A DNA stretch of 64,000 nucleotides from Siphonodentalium dalli (GCA_032622095.1 CP136065.1:240229530-240293529); one strand, 5' to 3'; shown: positions 46,146 to 57,417, counted from the first letter of the stretch. Translations and numbers: made by a program. Notes: generated from the sequence alone by a model not told the origin.

Positions 46146-47056
46146 AATAAAAAAAGTAGATACTACGATAACAGCACATAGAGTACTTGTCATCAATATT
46201 ATATAGACTAGATCTGCTGAATTGATAAAACGTCGTAACAACAATATTAACCAACAAAACTTCACTATAGTCATGATGCATATAGAACTGAACTTGACAT
46301 AATTCTACAGAAGTATTAACGACAACATTATTTCACGTGAATTGATGGCTTGTGTTAGCATGATCTGCCAGGATCTGCACAAATTTAACTGTACAAATAA
46401 AACAAACGAAAAACAAATATGGACGGCTTTTTTTTTGGCAAAACAACCTTTGTCATAACAATGTAAAAATATAAGTGGATTTCTCATCACATAAAGTTGG
46501 CACATGATTATATTGAGGTTAGACTGAACCTTACAGACATATACAACACAAACTGTAAATATGATAACAAAAAAGTAAATATGATAACAGAATAATTATA
46601 TAGACTCCGGTACCCATCTTCCTCAAAATTAGAGATCTGCTCACCAAATGAAAAGATAATCGCAGTTTGTATTTATATGGGTAAGACTCAGGTGAACTTA
46701 CGAATGTTCAATTCAACAAAACCGACTTTTACCATAATCATAGTGTCTATAAATTAACCTGACACATCTTTACAAAAGTACCGAAAAGTCAGAAGTAAAT
46801 GACGCTTCGTAGTTCTTATTGCGCTTAAATGGACTAGTGATCTAAGAATGAACAGTTGTCAAAAATGTCTTCGAGACATAGTTGTATCTCAAATCTGACT
46901 ATGAATTCAGACAAGATAGCATTGGATAACTCAATTTTTTTAATGTTGGGAGATATCAGTCAAAAATCAAAATGTTACAACTGCCATAGATATGTTCTGC
47001 CATACATTCAGAAGACAAAAATGGCCATGATTGTGCTTTCTCAAAACAAAGGAAGC
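46146..47056. other. Unassigned DNA
   Basis: No gene recognised. The plus-strand frame beginning at 46856 overlaps the minus-strand zinc-finger relic and is taken as its shadow. Confidence 0.4.
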
Positions 47057-47262
47057 TCACAGTTTGTACGTGCGTTGCTTTTCAGCTTCTTCAATTTTGA
47101 GCTCGCACACAACTCCATGCACCATGCTTATTTTCATAATATGATTGCATATGATAACTCCAGTGCACTGCATGGCATTCTCCGCAAGTAACAGGCCTGT
47201 TCGTGCAAGGTGCACTGTCCTTTGATTCAACCATTTCCTGCAATCCTGGTGATGACAAAACA
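47057..47262 (-). pseudogene. Degenerate zinc-finger-like coding relic
   Basis: The minus strand reads ...APCTNRPVTCGECHAVHW, then SYHMQSYYENKHG. This is C-x2-C-x4-W-x3-M-x3-Y-x4-H, like a C2H2-type finger of the MxxHYxxxH class with the first histidine changed to tyrosine. The frame then shifts by one (near 47120) and continues VVCELKIEEAEKQRTYKL before a stop. The order finger-then-KIEEAEK is what I expect from uncharacterised, possibly transposon-linked, invertebrate finger proteins. That family assignment is from memory and uncertain. An acceptor-like CATCACCAG precedes the block at about 47251. The frameshift and the lost ligand argue for a dead copy. Confidence 0.45.
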
Positions 47263-48257
47263 CACTTCCAGTGCGTATGTGTATATATATATATTATATA
47301 TATGAACACAATAGAATTCGGAGCCATACGAAGTCGACCCCATGCGAAGACAGCATCAGAGAAGTCGACCCCCAATGCGAAGTCATTATATAGTTATAAA
47401 ACAAAACATATATATATATATAAGGGCTTACATAAATTAACAATTATTTACCTCGTTATATATATGCAGCGTATAATATGTCTTCTTTTACCGGACAGTA
47501 ACTCAATTCTGCTGCCGGGTGGTGGGGGGGGGGGGGGGGGGGGGGAGTCTTCTCGGTCTACAGAAGTTTGTGGGATATCGGTTGGATTGATACTGTTTTT
47601 GGACCGAATATCAAGCTGTTGTGAACCGAGAACACTTGTTCTAACCGGGGGGTGGGTGGGTGAGGTCATCTATATATCTTGGCCTCGTTATGGAGTAGTC
47701 ACTTAATACGTTACAAATTAAAGTGATGTTATATATCGCATATATAGTTAATGAAATTAGCTTTTATTTTTGTCATTATAAATTCCAATTTTTAGTTACG
47801 GTGACGAAGGCGGCTATGTCATGCAATGTTAAGTCACTTGTGCTACTAAATTATATATAGCCAATGTTGCTTGTAAATAATTGCGAAAATAATTAAATTC
47901 CCATCTAATATTACATCCTTGAATGAATAAGTGAATGAATGAGTTTAATGCGAAAAGTCACAAATTAACGTGGAACATGCATGGAAACATACATACACAA
48001 TGTACATTAATTGGTATGAATATAAATATACTATCATCAGAATTTCATGTCCATACACAATACCATTTATGTAATACTCACATACTATTTATACTATTTA
48101 CATAGACATACGCACGTGTATAGATATATATATATATCAAAATATGCATATAAATGCACATGGGTATCTCTATATATAGATTAGTCTACTATCTTAGTTG
48201 TATTTAAAAAACAACACGTTTCAAATAAATGCTAACGTTTTGCAGTCTATGATTTCA
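47263..48257. other. Unassigned DNA with simple repeats
   Basis: TA-rich microsatellites occur at 47280-47302, 47407-47423 and 48125-48140. A G run lies at 47524-47545. CGAAGTCGACCCCATGCGAA is repeated in diverged form at 47328-47385. No gene recognised. Confidence 0.5.
47524..47545. repeat. Poly-G run of 22
   Basis: An uninterrupted guanine tract. Frames across it read as glycine or proline runs and are artefacts. Confidence 0.9.
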
Positions 48258-48714
48258 CAGTGTATAAACCGTACAAACATTAAATCGGAAGTTGTTTTCA
48301 AAAAGACGAAAAATGCTATTTTTAGAACGTAAATGAGACAGAAATATCACAACAACACCACAAAATCCAGGTTTCAGACGGACACACGGTTGCACCACAT
48401 CTACTAACGTAATTATAAATTGTACATACACATTTGCCGATCGTAAGCGGGTGCCATTTGAGCGAAGGACTCTGTTTAATAGATAAAAACGGCCTTTGAT
48501 CACTTCAGAAAATAATTTTTCTCGCAAAAATTCCCTCTTCAAATGTCATTTTAACACATAGCCAGCATCTGTCGGAAACCCCACTATATTCCAACGGATA
48601 GGCCGTTATGTGTGCAACATATATCGACATGCCCTTGGCTCGAGTGTATTCACAATTTAAAAGTATAGAGTATTTATTTTGACACCCCACTCGTCAGTCT
48701 ATGTACGCCTAGTT
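48258..48714 (-). repeat. ~450 bp inverted copy, left arm
   Basis: The reverse complement of this interval aligns end to end with 51586-52032, starting CAACTAGGCGTACATAGAC and ending GTACGGTTTATACACTGTG. A reading frame is kept in both copies over about 45 residues (NCEYTRAKGMSIYV, DRCW.CVKMTFEE, FAR), with mostly conservative replacements. It continues here through FYLLNRVLRSNG, VYVQFIITLVDVV and KPGFCGVV. I do not recognise the protein. The two arms enclose 2.9 kb of family E and repeat I sequence. Confidence 0.75.
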
Positions 48715-49234
48715 GTGCTCGACGACAATACTAGTTGCGATGTTATACAGGAATCGTACAGTAATGATATGTTCCTTTCGATCCACTTAAACATAACTAT
48801 GTCTTCGAAATGTCACGTCATTGAACTTATAGACTCTGTCTGAATCAAACAAGGTATTCCAATACTATTTAGTTACCTTTTTTCGACTCCGCATGTAACA
48901 AAGCTGTATTTGGGGTTTGAGGAAATATTTTGTATTCTGTGATGAAATTGTGTATAGGTCAGGGGTGGGGTCTGCAATTGTTTTCCGAACACTAGGTGGG
49001 GCGGTGGTTGGTTCTGCAGCCCTGCTTACAAATTTTTCCTGGCCCTGTAATTTTGTTCCTAGAGTAAGTTTTCTTCAAAATAATGGGACAGAAGGTTTTA
49101 ATAATGCTTCTATTATGTAATATGTATGGAAATGCTGATATTTAACTAGTTCTATTAAAGATCATTTATTCAACCTGGTGTAAATGAAAGCATAACACAA
49201 TAATAGATTCTTCAAATAAATGTAAACTCTTCAA
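48715..49234. other. Unassigned DNA
   Basis: No gene or named repeat recognised between the inverted arm and the family E nest. Confidence 0.4.
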
Positions 49235-50130
49235 GTAAAGGTACTCAATCCGATTCGATGGTTCCCATATGATCAGATTCCAACAACAACATATTTTTTT
49301 AAATGCCGCGTCAGTTATAAGAATCCAGTAATTGCCCAAAACTATAATGTTAAAGGTACTCAACCCGTAAAGAGGGTCCCCATCTCAACAGATTCCAACA
49401 ACAACAATCCGATCAGAGGGTCCTATATTACTATTTCTTTGGCTTTGGGGGTAAAAAATATTTGATTCGAGTCGAGGAACCCATCAAACAAAGCTCAGAG
49501 TTATTAGATATTGATTTTTCAAATTTGTTATGTTCTCGAGATGAGTACCAATAACTGCCGTAATCTGCTCTGGATGTGTACTCCAAATCTATTCAAACAG
49601 ACAAGGATGAATAACTCTAAAATCAAGTGGTAATATTTACGCAATTTTGACTGAGTTCTGGGCCAGATAGTATTCCCGATAATGAAAAATAATAGATTTC
49701 TAAAATCGATATCTAACAAATCTGAGCTTTGATGGGTGACTTCCTCGACTCGAATCAAATATTTTTGACCCCCGAAGCCATTGAAATAGTAATTGAGAGG
49801 AGTTTTATCGGGTTGAGTACCTTTAATCACAGTCAACTATAGTATAAAATTGCCCAAAACATGTTATTGTCAACTATCTGACACAAAAAAAGGCACTTGT
49901 TTTTAGAGTTATCCATCTTCATCCGCAATTTGTTCACATAAGTCTTCTCGTCGACTATTTACTGGGCCTCTTAAAAATTAAAATAATAGAATTCAAACAT
50001 CGAGATGTAATCACTCTGAGCTTTGATGGGTCGGTTCCGCGACTCGAATGAAATATCTTTTACCGCCGATGCCAAGGAAATAGTAATTTGCACAGATTAG
50101 CGAGCGACATTTCGGATTGAGTAATTTTAA
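49235..50130. mobile_element. Family E element interrupted by another E
   Basis: The left end GTAA-AGGTACTCAATCCGATTC (the TTAA has mutated) reaches AATTGCCCAAAACTATAATG, is cut by TTAA at 49350, and resumes at 49827 with TCACAGTCAACTATAGTATA. It ends TTCGGATTGAGTAATT-TTAA. The uninterrupted order is seen at 5840-5895 (AATGCTAACCACAGTTAACT). Confidence 0.85.
49350..49826. mobile_element. Family E element nested in family E
   Basis: TTAA-AGGTACTCAACCCG at the left and CGGGTTGAGTACCT-TTAA at the right. The interior repeats the GAGTCGAGGAACCCATCAAA block twice in opposite orientation (49465-49510 and 49715-49770), so most of the element is a loose palindrome. Confidence 0.87.
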
Positions 50131-50225
50131 TTCTTCAAATAAAAATAGACTATTAAACAACTGTAATAAAATAAAACAAATGTGTTAAAACAAACTTTGA
50201 CCGATTTCAACGTTATTCGGTATAT

Positions 50226-50650
50226 GGGTCGAGGATCACCTATAGATGGGAGCTGTAAAATTTGAATGATTTTTTATGAAAAATATGGCCACTGGCAGCC
50301 ATCTTGGATTTTACTCTTTGCATCAATAAATCCTTTAACACAAAATGCAGAGCTTATCCCTTATCCGATCATCACCAATCTGTATATGGATCTTCGTTCT
50401 GACCTCTCGGTGGGTGCCTTCGATTTTTTCCCAAATTTTGTAAAATAAATGACTGCCATTTGGGCCATCTTGGATTTTACTCTTTGTATGAACAAATCCT
50501 TTAGCACACCTTACAGGTCACATTTCTCACCCATCGTCACCGAACTCCATATGGATCTTCGGCGTGGCCTATAGATGGGAGCCTCTGTTGTTCCGCAAAA
50601 TTTGTTTAAAACAAACATGAGCACCTGAAGCCATATTGGATTTAAAATGT
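50226..50650 (+). repeat. Repeat I, three diverged ~170-190 bp tandem units
   Basis: Each unit contains GCAGCCATCTTGGATTTTAC or a close match, AAATCCTTTARCACA, CATATGGATCTTCG and, at its join, CCTATAGATGGGAGC. A fragment recurs at 51150-51180 (CAAGATGGCCGCTGGCAGCC), and a reversed copy lies at 9680-9870. Confidence 0.75.
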
Positions 50651-51585
50651 CAATCCATCAGCATACCGTACAGCCCACATTTATTGGATAATTGTTTTGA
50701 AACTTTACAGTGCTGTTGGTATATAAAAGTGGGAATGCTTCTATAATCATGATACGGGACATTGATAAGAAAAGATAGATCAGGAAAACTGAGTAAAATT
50801 GTCATTTGAAGCAGTTTGGATGGGGTGGGTCCCTATCCCAGATTCGGAAAACGGATGTGGAGCGGAACAGTGCCTTTCTCTTGTGATTGAAGGTTAATAA
50901 TGACCATCGGGAGCAGGGGGGGGGGGTGAACACTTTTGTTCCGGCACGTATGCCGGGGTGGGTGGGTGGTCAAAGCCACCAACAAGCAATTTTTTCCACA
51001 ACTAAAATAAAAATTTCCTGCTTGTTTTTTAGTGTTTTGGCAATGAGTTGGGCTTCAAAACCAATTTGAATGAGAGAAATAATGTAATTCTAACTGGTAA
51101 ACTGACTGCAGGCAGTTATCGTGTTGTATTTTGTTGCAAATTTTGAAATCCAAGATGGCCGCTGGCAGCCATGTTTTTTTGGCCGAATGACCTCAAAATG
51201 AATCATTCCTATTTACATGTCCATGTTAACATCCATGATAAATAGTATGCACATAAATTCATATACAGCTGTTTACAGTGAATTCACCCCCCCCCGCAAA
51301 TCTCTGTTTTAGTGTTAAAAGGGGGGGGGGGTGGTGTCAAAAAATGGTCGGAAAAAACTGCCGAAAACGGAAAAAATATTGGCGGTGGGGGTGGGTGGGT
51401 ACAAAAAATGATCGAAAGGGAAAAAATGCGACACGTGCCTGAATTTTTTTTCCGACCCCCCCCCCCTGTCGGGAGGCCGAGTATCTCTAATATAGAAACC
51501 CAATTCATGGGTTCGTCTTTTCACATAAATCCCATCATCACAACTTTGCGTACATATTTTTGGCAACAAGTGATCATCAACTTAA
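50651..51585. other. Unassigned DNA with purine and pyrimidine runs
   Basis: Inverted G-rich and C-rich segments flank 51285-51480 (ACCCCCCCCCG, AAAGGGGGGGGGG, CCGACCCCCCCCCC). GGAAAAAA repeats occur between them. No gene. The overlapping frames on both strands here are low-complexity. Confidence 0.5.
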
Positions 51586-52032
51586 ACAACTAGGCGTACA
51601 TAGACTCAGAGCGGGGTGCCCAAATCAATACTATCTACGTTCAAATTGTGAATACACTCGAGCCAAGGGCATGTCCATATATGTTACACACGTAACGGCC
51701 TTTCCGTTGCAATATAGTGGGATATCCGACAGATGTTGGATATGTGTTAAAATGACATTTGAAGAGAGAATTTTTGCGAGAAGTGATCAAAGGCCGTTTT
51801 TATCTATGAAACAGAGTCCTTCGCTCAAATGGCCCCCGCTTACGATGGCAAATGTGTATGTACAATTTATAATTACGTTAGTAGATGTGTAGTGCAACCG
51901 TGTGTCCGTCTGAAACCTGGATTTTGTGGTGTTGTGATATTTCTGTCACATTTACGTTCTAAAAATAGCATTTTTCGTCTTTTCGAAAAAAACTTCCTTT
52001 TTAATGTTTGTACGGTTTATACACTGTGGATT
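51586..52032 (+). repeat. ~450 bp inverted copy, right arm
   Basis: Partner of 48258-48714. Relative to the left arm it has scattered substitutions and a two-base insertion (GATGTGTAGTGCAACC against GATGTGGTGCAACC) that ends the frame at 51892. The shared frame reads SNCEYTRAKGMSIYV, SDRCWICVKMTFEERIFAR and VYVQFIITLVDV. Confidence 0.75.
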
Positions 52033-52104
52033 TGCTTATGGTTTGCTGTCCTAAATTTCACCAATGCTGGCATGAGATGTTGTGGTAAATATAGAAGGTA
52101 ACGA

Positions 52105-52800
52105 CTAATACTGGAATGGCGCTTTATGTTACTATATATAAAGTTCCTCTTGATGATTTAGATTCCGTCGGGTTACGAAACATTTTAATCCAGCGTTGTT
52201 CAATTAGATGAGATTTAATATTCCTTATCTCCGTCCCTGTGAGTCCAGTTTGAGTATTCCACCTGGACATCAAACCGATCTCACTCAGGGTCATTTTTAT
52301 AAACTCAAACCATAAAATATTCTAATTCAGATCCGTCGGAGGAGTTTAACTTTGTATTAACCAGTATGACAACACCCTACATTTTATATCAAGTATCAGT
52401 GGATGTCTACCAAGCTCTCCATAGACCATATCACTAGGCGTGCTAGATTTCATACGCAAAGGGATTCTAAAATATGTCATATGCAATTTCTCTATAATGA
52501 CATATTTTTCGAAACACTTTTTTGAGAAGACAGGTTATGGATTTGTTTCAATGCGTTGCAAAATCTCCCATTATAAAAGAAATTAACCCCAAGATATTTC
52601 AATTCTAATCTATTTCCAATTCCCTACCCCTGAATACATGAATATCAGCAAGTGTTTCGGTTGTTTTTTTACGGACAATTACAATTTTAGTCTTTATAAC
52701 GAGTTTCTATGAATCCGCATAGTCGACAAATGCCTGCAAAGGGCGGTGCATATTTTCTTCGTTCTCGGTAATCATGCAGGACCTGCATAGAATATAGAAA
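52105..52800 (-). pseudogene. LINE reverse-transcriptase relic
   Basis: Minus-strand frames give, in the order of a non-LTR retrotransposon ORF2: a broken YADD-box region (FYAGPA, near 52780-52795) followed by MITENEEN; AFVDYADS with TKIVIVRK; LGVNF with a GRFCNALKQ-like stretch; then, after an internal deletion, RMKSSTPSDMVYGELGRHPL with VLSYW; then WFEFIKMTLSEIGL; and SKSSRGTLY at the low-coordinate end. Several stops and frameshifts break it, and the segment with the LLYG-box is missing. The upstream RT motifs and the endonuclease are absent, so this is a 5'-truncated dead copy. The clade (CR1/jockey-like) is inference. Confidence 0.85.
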
Positions 52801-53388
52801 GTAGTTTGATATACATTCCAATATATATTCTATCGCATGTACATATTGTCTAGAAATTGGAGATTATTAATTGCACAATTTGACAGAAAGATTGAGATAT
52901 CGTTAGTACATGTGTGCAAAGAAAATAGAAAAGTGGACCTTAATTCGCCATGAAATAGGCCAACATTGCATGCATAGGACTATATATTCCTCTGCGATTA
53001 ACTTCGCATGGGGTCGTCTTCGTAAGGGGGTCGTTTTCGCTTGGGACATATTTCTCGGGATACTATGAGTGCATGCAGGGCGAGCTACATATAGTGAGCG
53101 TCCATCTATATAAGAATTTCCGACAGCACCCCAACTGAACCAGACCGGGATATTTCATTTGCGCTCCCTGAATTTGAATTTTACAACTGTGTGGCACTTC
53201 ACGTTTTTCGACCTTTGGATTTTCTAATAGCCCATAAGGTTAGAACATTTATAACCGATTGTCATTTAAGAGATTGGAGTCCAAAAATTTATCGGATTAT
53301 GTTGGAATTAAAATATTTGACGTTTGGTGGAACAACAATTTGACTGATCAAGGGAGATTAAACCCTGCATGAAGTTTGAAATAGCATA
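52801..53388. other. Unassigned DNA ending in repeat O
   Basis: 53345-53388 (GGGAGATTAAACCCTGCATG, GTTTGAAATAGCATA) matches repeat O and leads directly into the family B insertion. The rest shows no gene. Confidence 0.5.
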
Positions 53389-53789
53389 TTAACCCTTTAC
53401 CCAACAGAACGGCCCTGTGCCAATGCATTCTCTTATATATGCGAGTCGACCATAGGTCGCCTCGCATATATAAGAGAATGCATTGGCTTAACACATTAAA
53501 AATTATAAAATTGTTAAAGAATGTAAGAACAAATGGTAAAAAGTGTTAAAAAAAGGTTTTTTTTTAGGCCAATGCATTCTCTTATATATGCGAGGCGACC
53601 TATGGCCGACTCGCATATATAAGAGAATGCATTGGCACAGGGCATAACTGTAACCATCACAATGTGGTCAATGAGCTGGTTCCAATGATATCCATATTTG
53701 TATGGTTTTATTGAGACAGACCCAAGATAATTTAGGCTGTTGCAGCTTTATTTGGCCGTTTTTGGCCGGTTTGTTGGGTAAAGGGTTAA
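53389..53789. mobile_element. Family B MITE with paralogous empty site
   Basis: TTAACCCTTTACCCAACAGA to GTTGGGTAAAGGGTTAA, with both hairpin modules intact. The flanks (GAAATAGCATA-TTAA ... TTAA-ACAGCCCGAGG) match the uninterrupted repeat O at 53965-53990 (GAAACAACACATTAAACAGC), which has a single TTAA. This shows insertion with TTAA duplication. Confidence 0.93.
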
Positions 53790-54045
53790 ACAGCCCGAGG
53801 TTGATTGTTTGTTTGTCCTATATATCAGTTGCAGCACCTGGAACCTACATATATAATTATACATAATAATTTTCTTCAAAAAAATGTGGGTAAAATGTCG
53901 CCGATGGTAGCGGTCTTATCGAGTCACCAAGAACAAGGGAGATAAACCATGCATGGCGTTGAAACAACACATTAAACAGCCCAAGGTTGATTGTTTGACT
54001 TATCATGCAGTAACTGTTGCAGGACCTGGAACCTATATACATGTA
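53790..54045 (+). repeat. Repeat O, duplicated
   Basis: ACAGCCCGAGGTTGATTGTT with CAGCACCTGGAACCTA (53790-53852) recurs at 53974-54040. Between them lie AATGTCGCCGATGGTAGCGG and AAGGGAGATAAACCATGCAT, shared with 7947-8035. Confidence 0.75.
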
Positions 54046-54084
54046 CGTCATAAACTGTTCGCAAATGGCCGTATACTATACATC

Positions 54085-55035
54085 ACGCCTGTATATATGG
54101 CAATTTCAGCATACGATAACTTATTTTCTATATTTTCCAAAATACTAACAAGCTATCACAACAACTCAACTAGGATAATGCAAAAACCGGATAACGAACA
54201 GATTTGTTTATATCTATGATAAATTTTTTTTTAAGTTCAAAGTTCACAATTAACCTTGAAAAAATGGTGGCCGAAGTCACTTGAACACTTATCGCTTCTC
54301 AACAGTCAAATTTATATGGGGGCGGGATTCATATTGAGCTTGCAAAAATTGATACACATCTCATTGACTATCTTTTTTGGTTTACTTTAAAGGGGTACTG
54401 TACGCCAAATGTTGTTGTTGGTTTCTATAGTCTCCGAGTCGGAGAATAAGGTAACAATTTTTTCATTATTTGAAAGTATGTTGAGTACGAAGTAGTGTTA
54501 CGGATGACAAATTTACCGGAATGCAAAAATACAAATTGTCGTTGTCGAGTAATTTTTGTACAGTTTTCAACCAAATGAATCAAATAAAAGTTATATTATA
54601 GGCATACTAGTCCCATATAATCATTTAAGATATTGTATCGTCGCTAGTCAGTGAGTGGCTTGAGTGTTCTCCCCGTATCATCATAATATTTTAAGCGATC
54701 GTGTGCGCGATCGGTTTAACAATCCAGTATCCCTCAATTACTTTGTTTGATTACGGAAATTCGTAATTTAATTGACGCCATTTCATGGCTCCAGTCATAA
54801 ATTCAATTTATATCAAATTATTAACTTTTAAATTATTAAATTTTAAGATAACCTGAGCGTTTACATAATACATCTTCGACTCAAATTACTTATGTTTCTA
54901 TATATTATCGATATTAGATCGTTGTTGTCACCGGAAATTTAATGAAAATGGCGTACAGTACCCCTTTAAGTGAAGAAAACGACGAATACTCGCTTCGATG
55001 TGAGACATCTTGCCGCCATTTTCGAGAAATTATGA
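54085..55035 (+). repeat. Dispersed repeat M, copy 2, interrupted by F
   Basis: Aligns with 2640-3065 over AATGGTGGCCGAAGTCACTT and GGGATTCATATTGAGCT. It is cut at TTAA (54387) by a family F element and resumes with GTGAAGAAAACGACGAATAC and CATCTTGCCGCCATTTTCGA. Confidence 0.8.
54387..54969. mobile_element. Family F element, copy 1
   Basis: TTAA-AGGGGTACTGTACGCC at the left and GGCGTACAGTACCCCT-TTAA at the right. Nearly identical to 60565-61167 through the interior (TCTCCGAGTCGGAGAATAAG, AAGCGATCGTGTGCGCGATC). The CTCCGAGTCGGAG and GATCGTGTGCGCGATC words are themselves palindromic. No coding capacity. Confidence 0.93.
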
Positions 55036-55353
55036 CGTGAATTCCATGCACGCCCCGAGTTGGAACAACCCCCCCCCCCCGCGAAGGGACGGGACTCTGG
55101 TAAGTATACATATTAACGAAAATCCGGTTATCAAAGGGTTAATTTCTTTTTGGAGAAGAATCGGATATATATTTAACACTTTCTTCACTAAATGCATGGG
55201 TTCTTCCACCCACTTATAAAAACTATTTATTGGAATAATCTACTATTCATTTGGAGGATTGATCAGGACACACCGAGCAGACGACAGACAGACGAAAAGA
55301 AAATACAACTGCAGAAGGTTTCCTATTCTTTGGTTGGAAATGTTCAGATAATA
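55036..55353. other. Unassigned DNA
   Basis: C10 tract at 55071-55080. GGAAATGTTCAGATAAT at 55337 is a fragment of the 68 bp repeat, cut by the element at 55354. Confidence 0.5.
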
Positions 55354-55708
55354 GAGACCTTTCGCAAAATCACTATTACGCGATTACGGATAGGATATAT
55401 TGTCCTATATTCAGTACCACATATTTTGTTGGAAAAGTAATGTGTGTCTCCCGCAGATCCCATTTCTTACCCGTGTGTTATACACCACACTGATGTTACA
55501 GAACTTACAGCGTCCCCAATCAGGACCGGGGGAACATCCTTGACATGCATCTGCACATAATTAAACTGCGTTGGGTATATTTTGTCTCACATAAGAACCC
55601 ATAGAGGCCACAACCGTCCAATCTCTCAGCGAGATTGGACGGTTGTGGCGTCTAAAAAACCCCCGAAGATATTGTTTATATCCGTAATCGTGATTTGCGA
55701 AAGGTCTC
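55354..55708. mobile_element. 355 bp inverted-repeat element (H) flanked by TA
   Basis: GAGACCTTTCGCAAAATCAC at the left is inverted at the right as GTGATTTGCGAAAGGTCTC, with ATTACGGATA continuing both arms and TA on each side. Near the right is a 43 bp hairpin with 19 bp perfect arms and a 5-base loop (55607-55649, GCCACAACCGTCCAATCTC arm). TA flanks suggest a Tc1/mariner-type or other TA-specific MITE. Confidence 0.8.
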
Positions 55709-56779
55709 TATTCAGTTCAACAAGCGACCTATGTAACTATACTACACTCATCAATGGGTATTTATTATATATTAATGGTTAACTCAATGACTACCCTCTG
55801 ATTGACAGAAACAGAGTTTATAAATGCACCGCTTATTGAATATATTCTACCAAGAAAGCCCAGTCCAAATAAAGAAACGGGGAATCAAAAAAGTCCACCA
55901 ACACTATAAGTCTGTCTACACAGCTGGGCGGGAAATCAATTTCGCAACAAACAGCCACAACTGACAGGAAATAGAGACATAGACAATAGAACCCGTGGCT
56001 AATTGACAGGAATCAATGGCAAAATTCAATTTTCGGTTCCTTCTTGCGAAATAAAACGCTATTTCCGTTAATAGAGGTGTGGGTTACTCTAGTTCGTACC
56101 ACCTGGGAAATATCCTTCGTCGAACTCTGGGATAATTTAATCGGTATTGGGGTCTCTATTCTCCCATGGTTTGACTAATCGAATCGTCAGCGTTAGGCCA
56201 CAGCCGAGGCCATTTAATATCAACAACTTTAATATTTCAACATGTCGACTATCAATGGTAATTTCGGACGAAGTATATCAGATATATGCCGCCAAGTAGT
56301 GGCGATGTAAAGCTTTTAAAATCTGGTGTACATGTATAGTCGATATCTTTTACACACAGGCTATATATATATGTCTTCAATTTGAAGCTTGCGTGCATGC
56401 ATCTGGAAAGTTTTATATTCGAATCTGACCACACCGCGCGTGTAATAATGACCTGGAATCGATACGTCATAATTTGCTCGATGTTACAAACTGTGCCCCA
56501 CACTATGACCTAAAAAGGAGAAAACATATGACATCGAAAAAAAAAAAAAAAAAATAAACAAACCACCTACCCCTCCAATAATTTATTCGCTCATTTGACA
56601 ATCGTAACCTTCGATCATGTGGCTTTATTTGACGTTTCTCGTCGGGAAACACGTTTGTGCATTTTTTCGTGAACTTTTCATCCATGTTTCAGTTACCATT
56701 CAGCTGCCAGGATGTGTTTAATGTTGATCCTAGCTTGGGGGTCCCAGGGGAAATCACTCTACTAATTTGTATTTGGTGT
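55709..56779. other. Unassigned DNA
   Basis: No gene recognised. An A18-like run lies at 56536-56554. Frames here are interrupted or low-complexity. Confidence 0.4.
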
Positions 56780-56955
56780 ATTGTAACCTCGAAATGACGG
56801 CAAATTGTCTCACATCGAAATGAGTAATCATCGTTTTCTTCACCTATATAAATATCTATAAAAAAACAAAGATGGCGAGTGAGCTGTGTCTCAATTTTTG
56901 CTACACCCCCCCCCCCACACATAAATATGACTGTTGAGAAGATATAAGTATTCAA
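56780..56955 (-). repeat. Dispersed repeat M, copy 3, without F
   Basis: In reverse orientation it reads TCTTCTCAACAGTCATATTT, a C-rich insertion, CAAAAATTGAGACACAGCTC, then TATATAGGTGAAGAAAACG and CATTTCGATGTGAGACAA. It runs straight through the point where copy 2 carries family F, so it is a related empty site. Confidence 0.75.
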
Positions 56956-56962
56956 TTAGTGA

Positions 56963-57416
56963 TTAAAGGTACTCAATCCGATCAGACACTCCTAAATTAC
57001 TATTTATTTGGCTTCGGGGGTAAACATATTTGATTCGAGTCGAGGAACCCACCCATCAAAGATCAGATATCGATTTTTGTAGTTTGTAATTTCTCGAGAT
57101 GTGTAATAATGTGTGGCCCAGAAACAAGTGGTCAAACGGAGGTTCTCGTACAAAATTGCAGATGAAGATGTATAACTCTAAAATCAAGTAATAATAATGT
57201 CAAATTTCGTGATACTTTAGTGTAAATACGGCGATATTTCGTTGAACAAAATGTTGATAATAAACAAGTTTTGGGAAATTTGATGCCATAGTTGAGTGGT
57301 TATAGCATTAGTTTGTTAAAATAAATCGATTTTGTTAACTAAAGCGTATTTTGAAGAAGTGTTGTTGTTGTATCTTGATGGTATGGGGACCGTCTGATCG
57401 GATTGAGTACCTTTAA
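56963..57416. mobile_element. Family E element, full length
   Basis: TTAA-AGGTACTCAATCCGATCA at the left and TGATCGGATTGAGTACCT-TTAA at the right. The interior has ATTTGATTCGAGTCGAGGAA and CCCACCCATCAAAGATCAG. It abuts a family G element directly on its right. Confidence 0.88.
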
Positions 57417-57417
57417 G

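Noticed and set aside
46856-47191. 111-codon plus-strand frame
   Set aside because: Overlaps the minus-strand zinc-finger-like relic, whose motif content is better.
47203-47706. 167-codon plus-strand frame
   Set aside because: Runs through TA microsatellites and the G22 tract. Low-complexity translation.
51284-51593. Overlapping frames near G- and C-rich runs
   Set aside because: Poly-glycine/proline and Lys/Glu low complexity on both strands. No coding signal.
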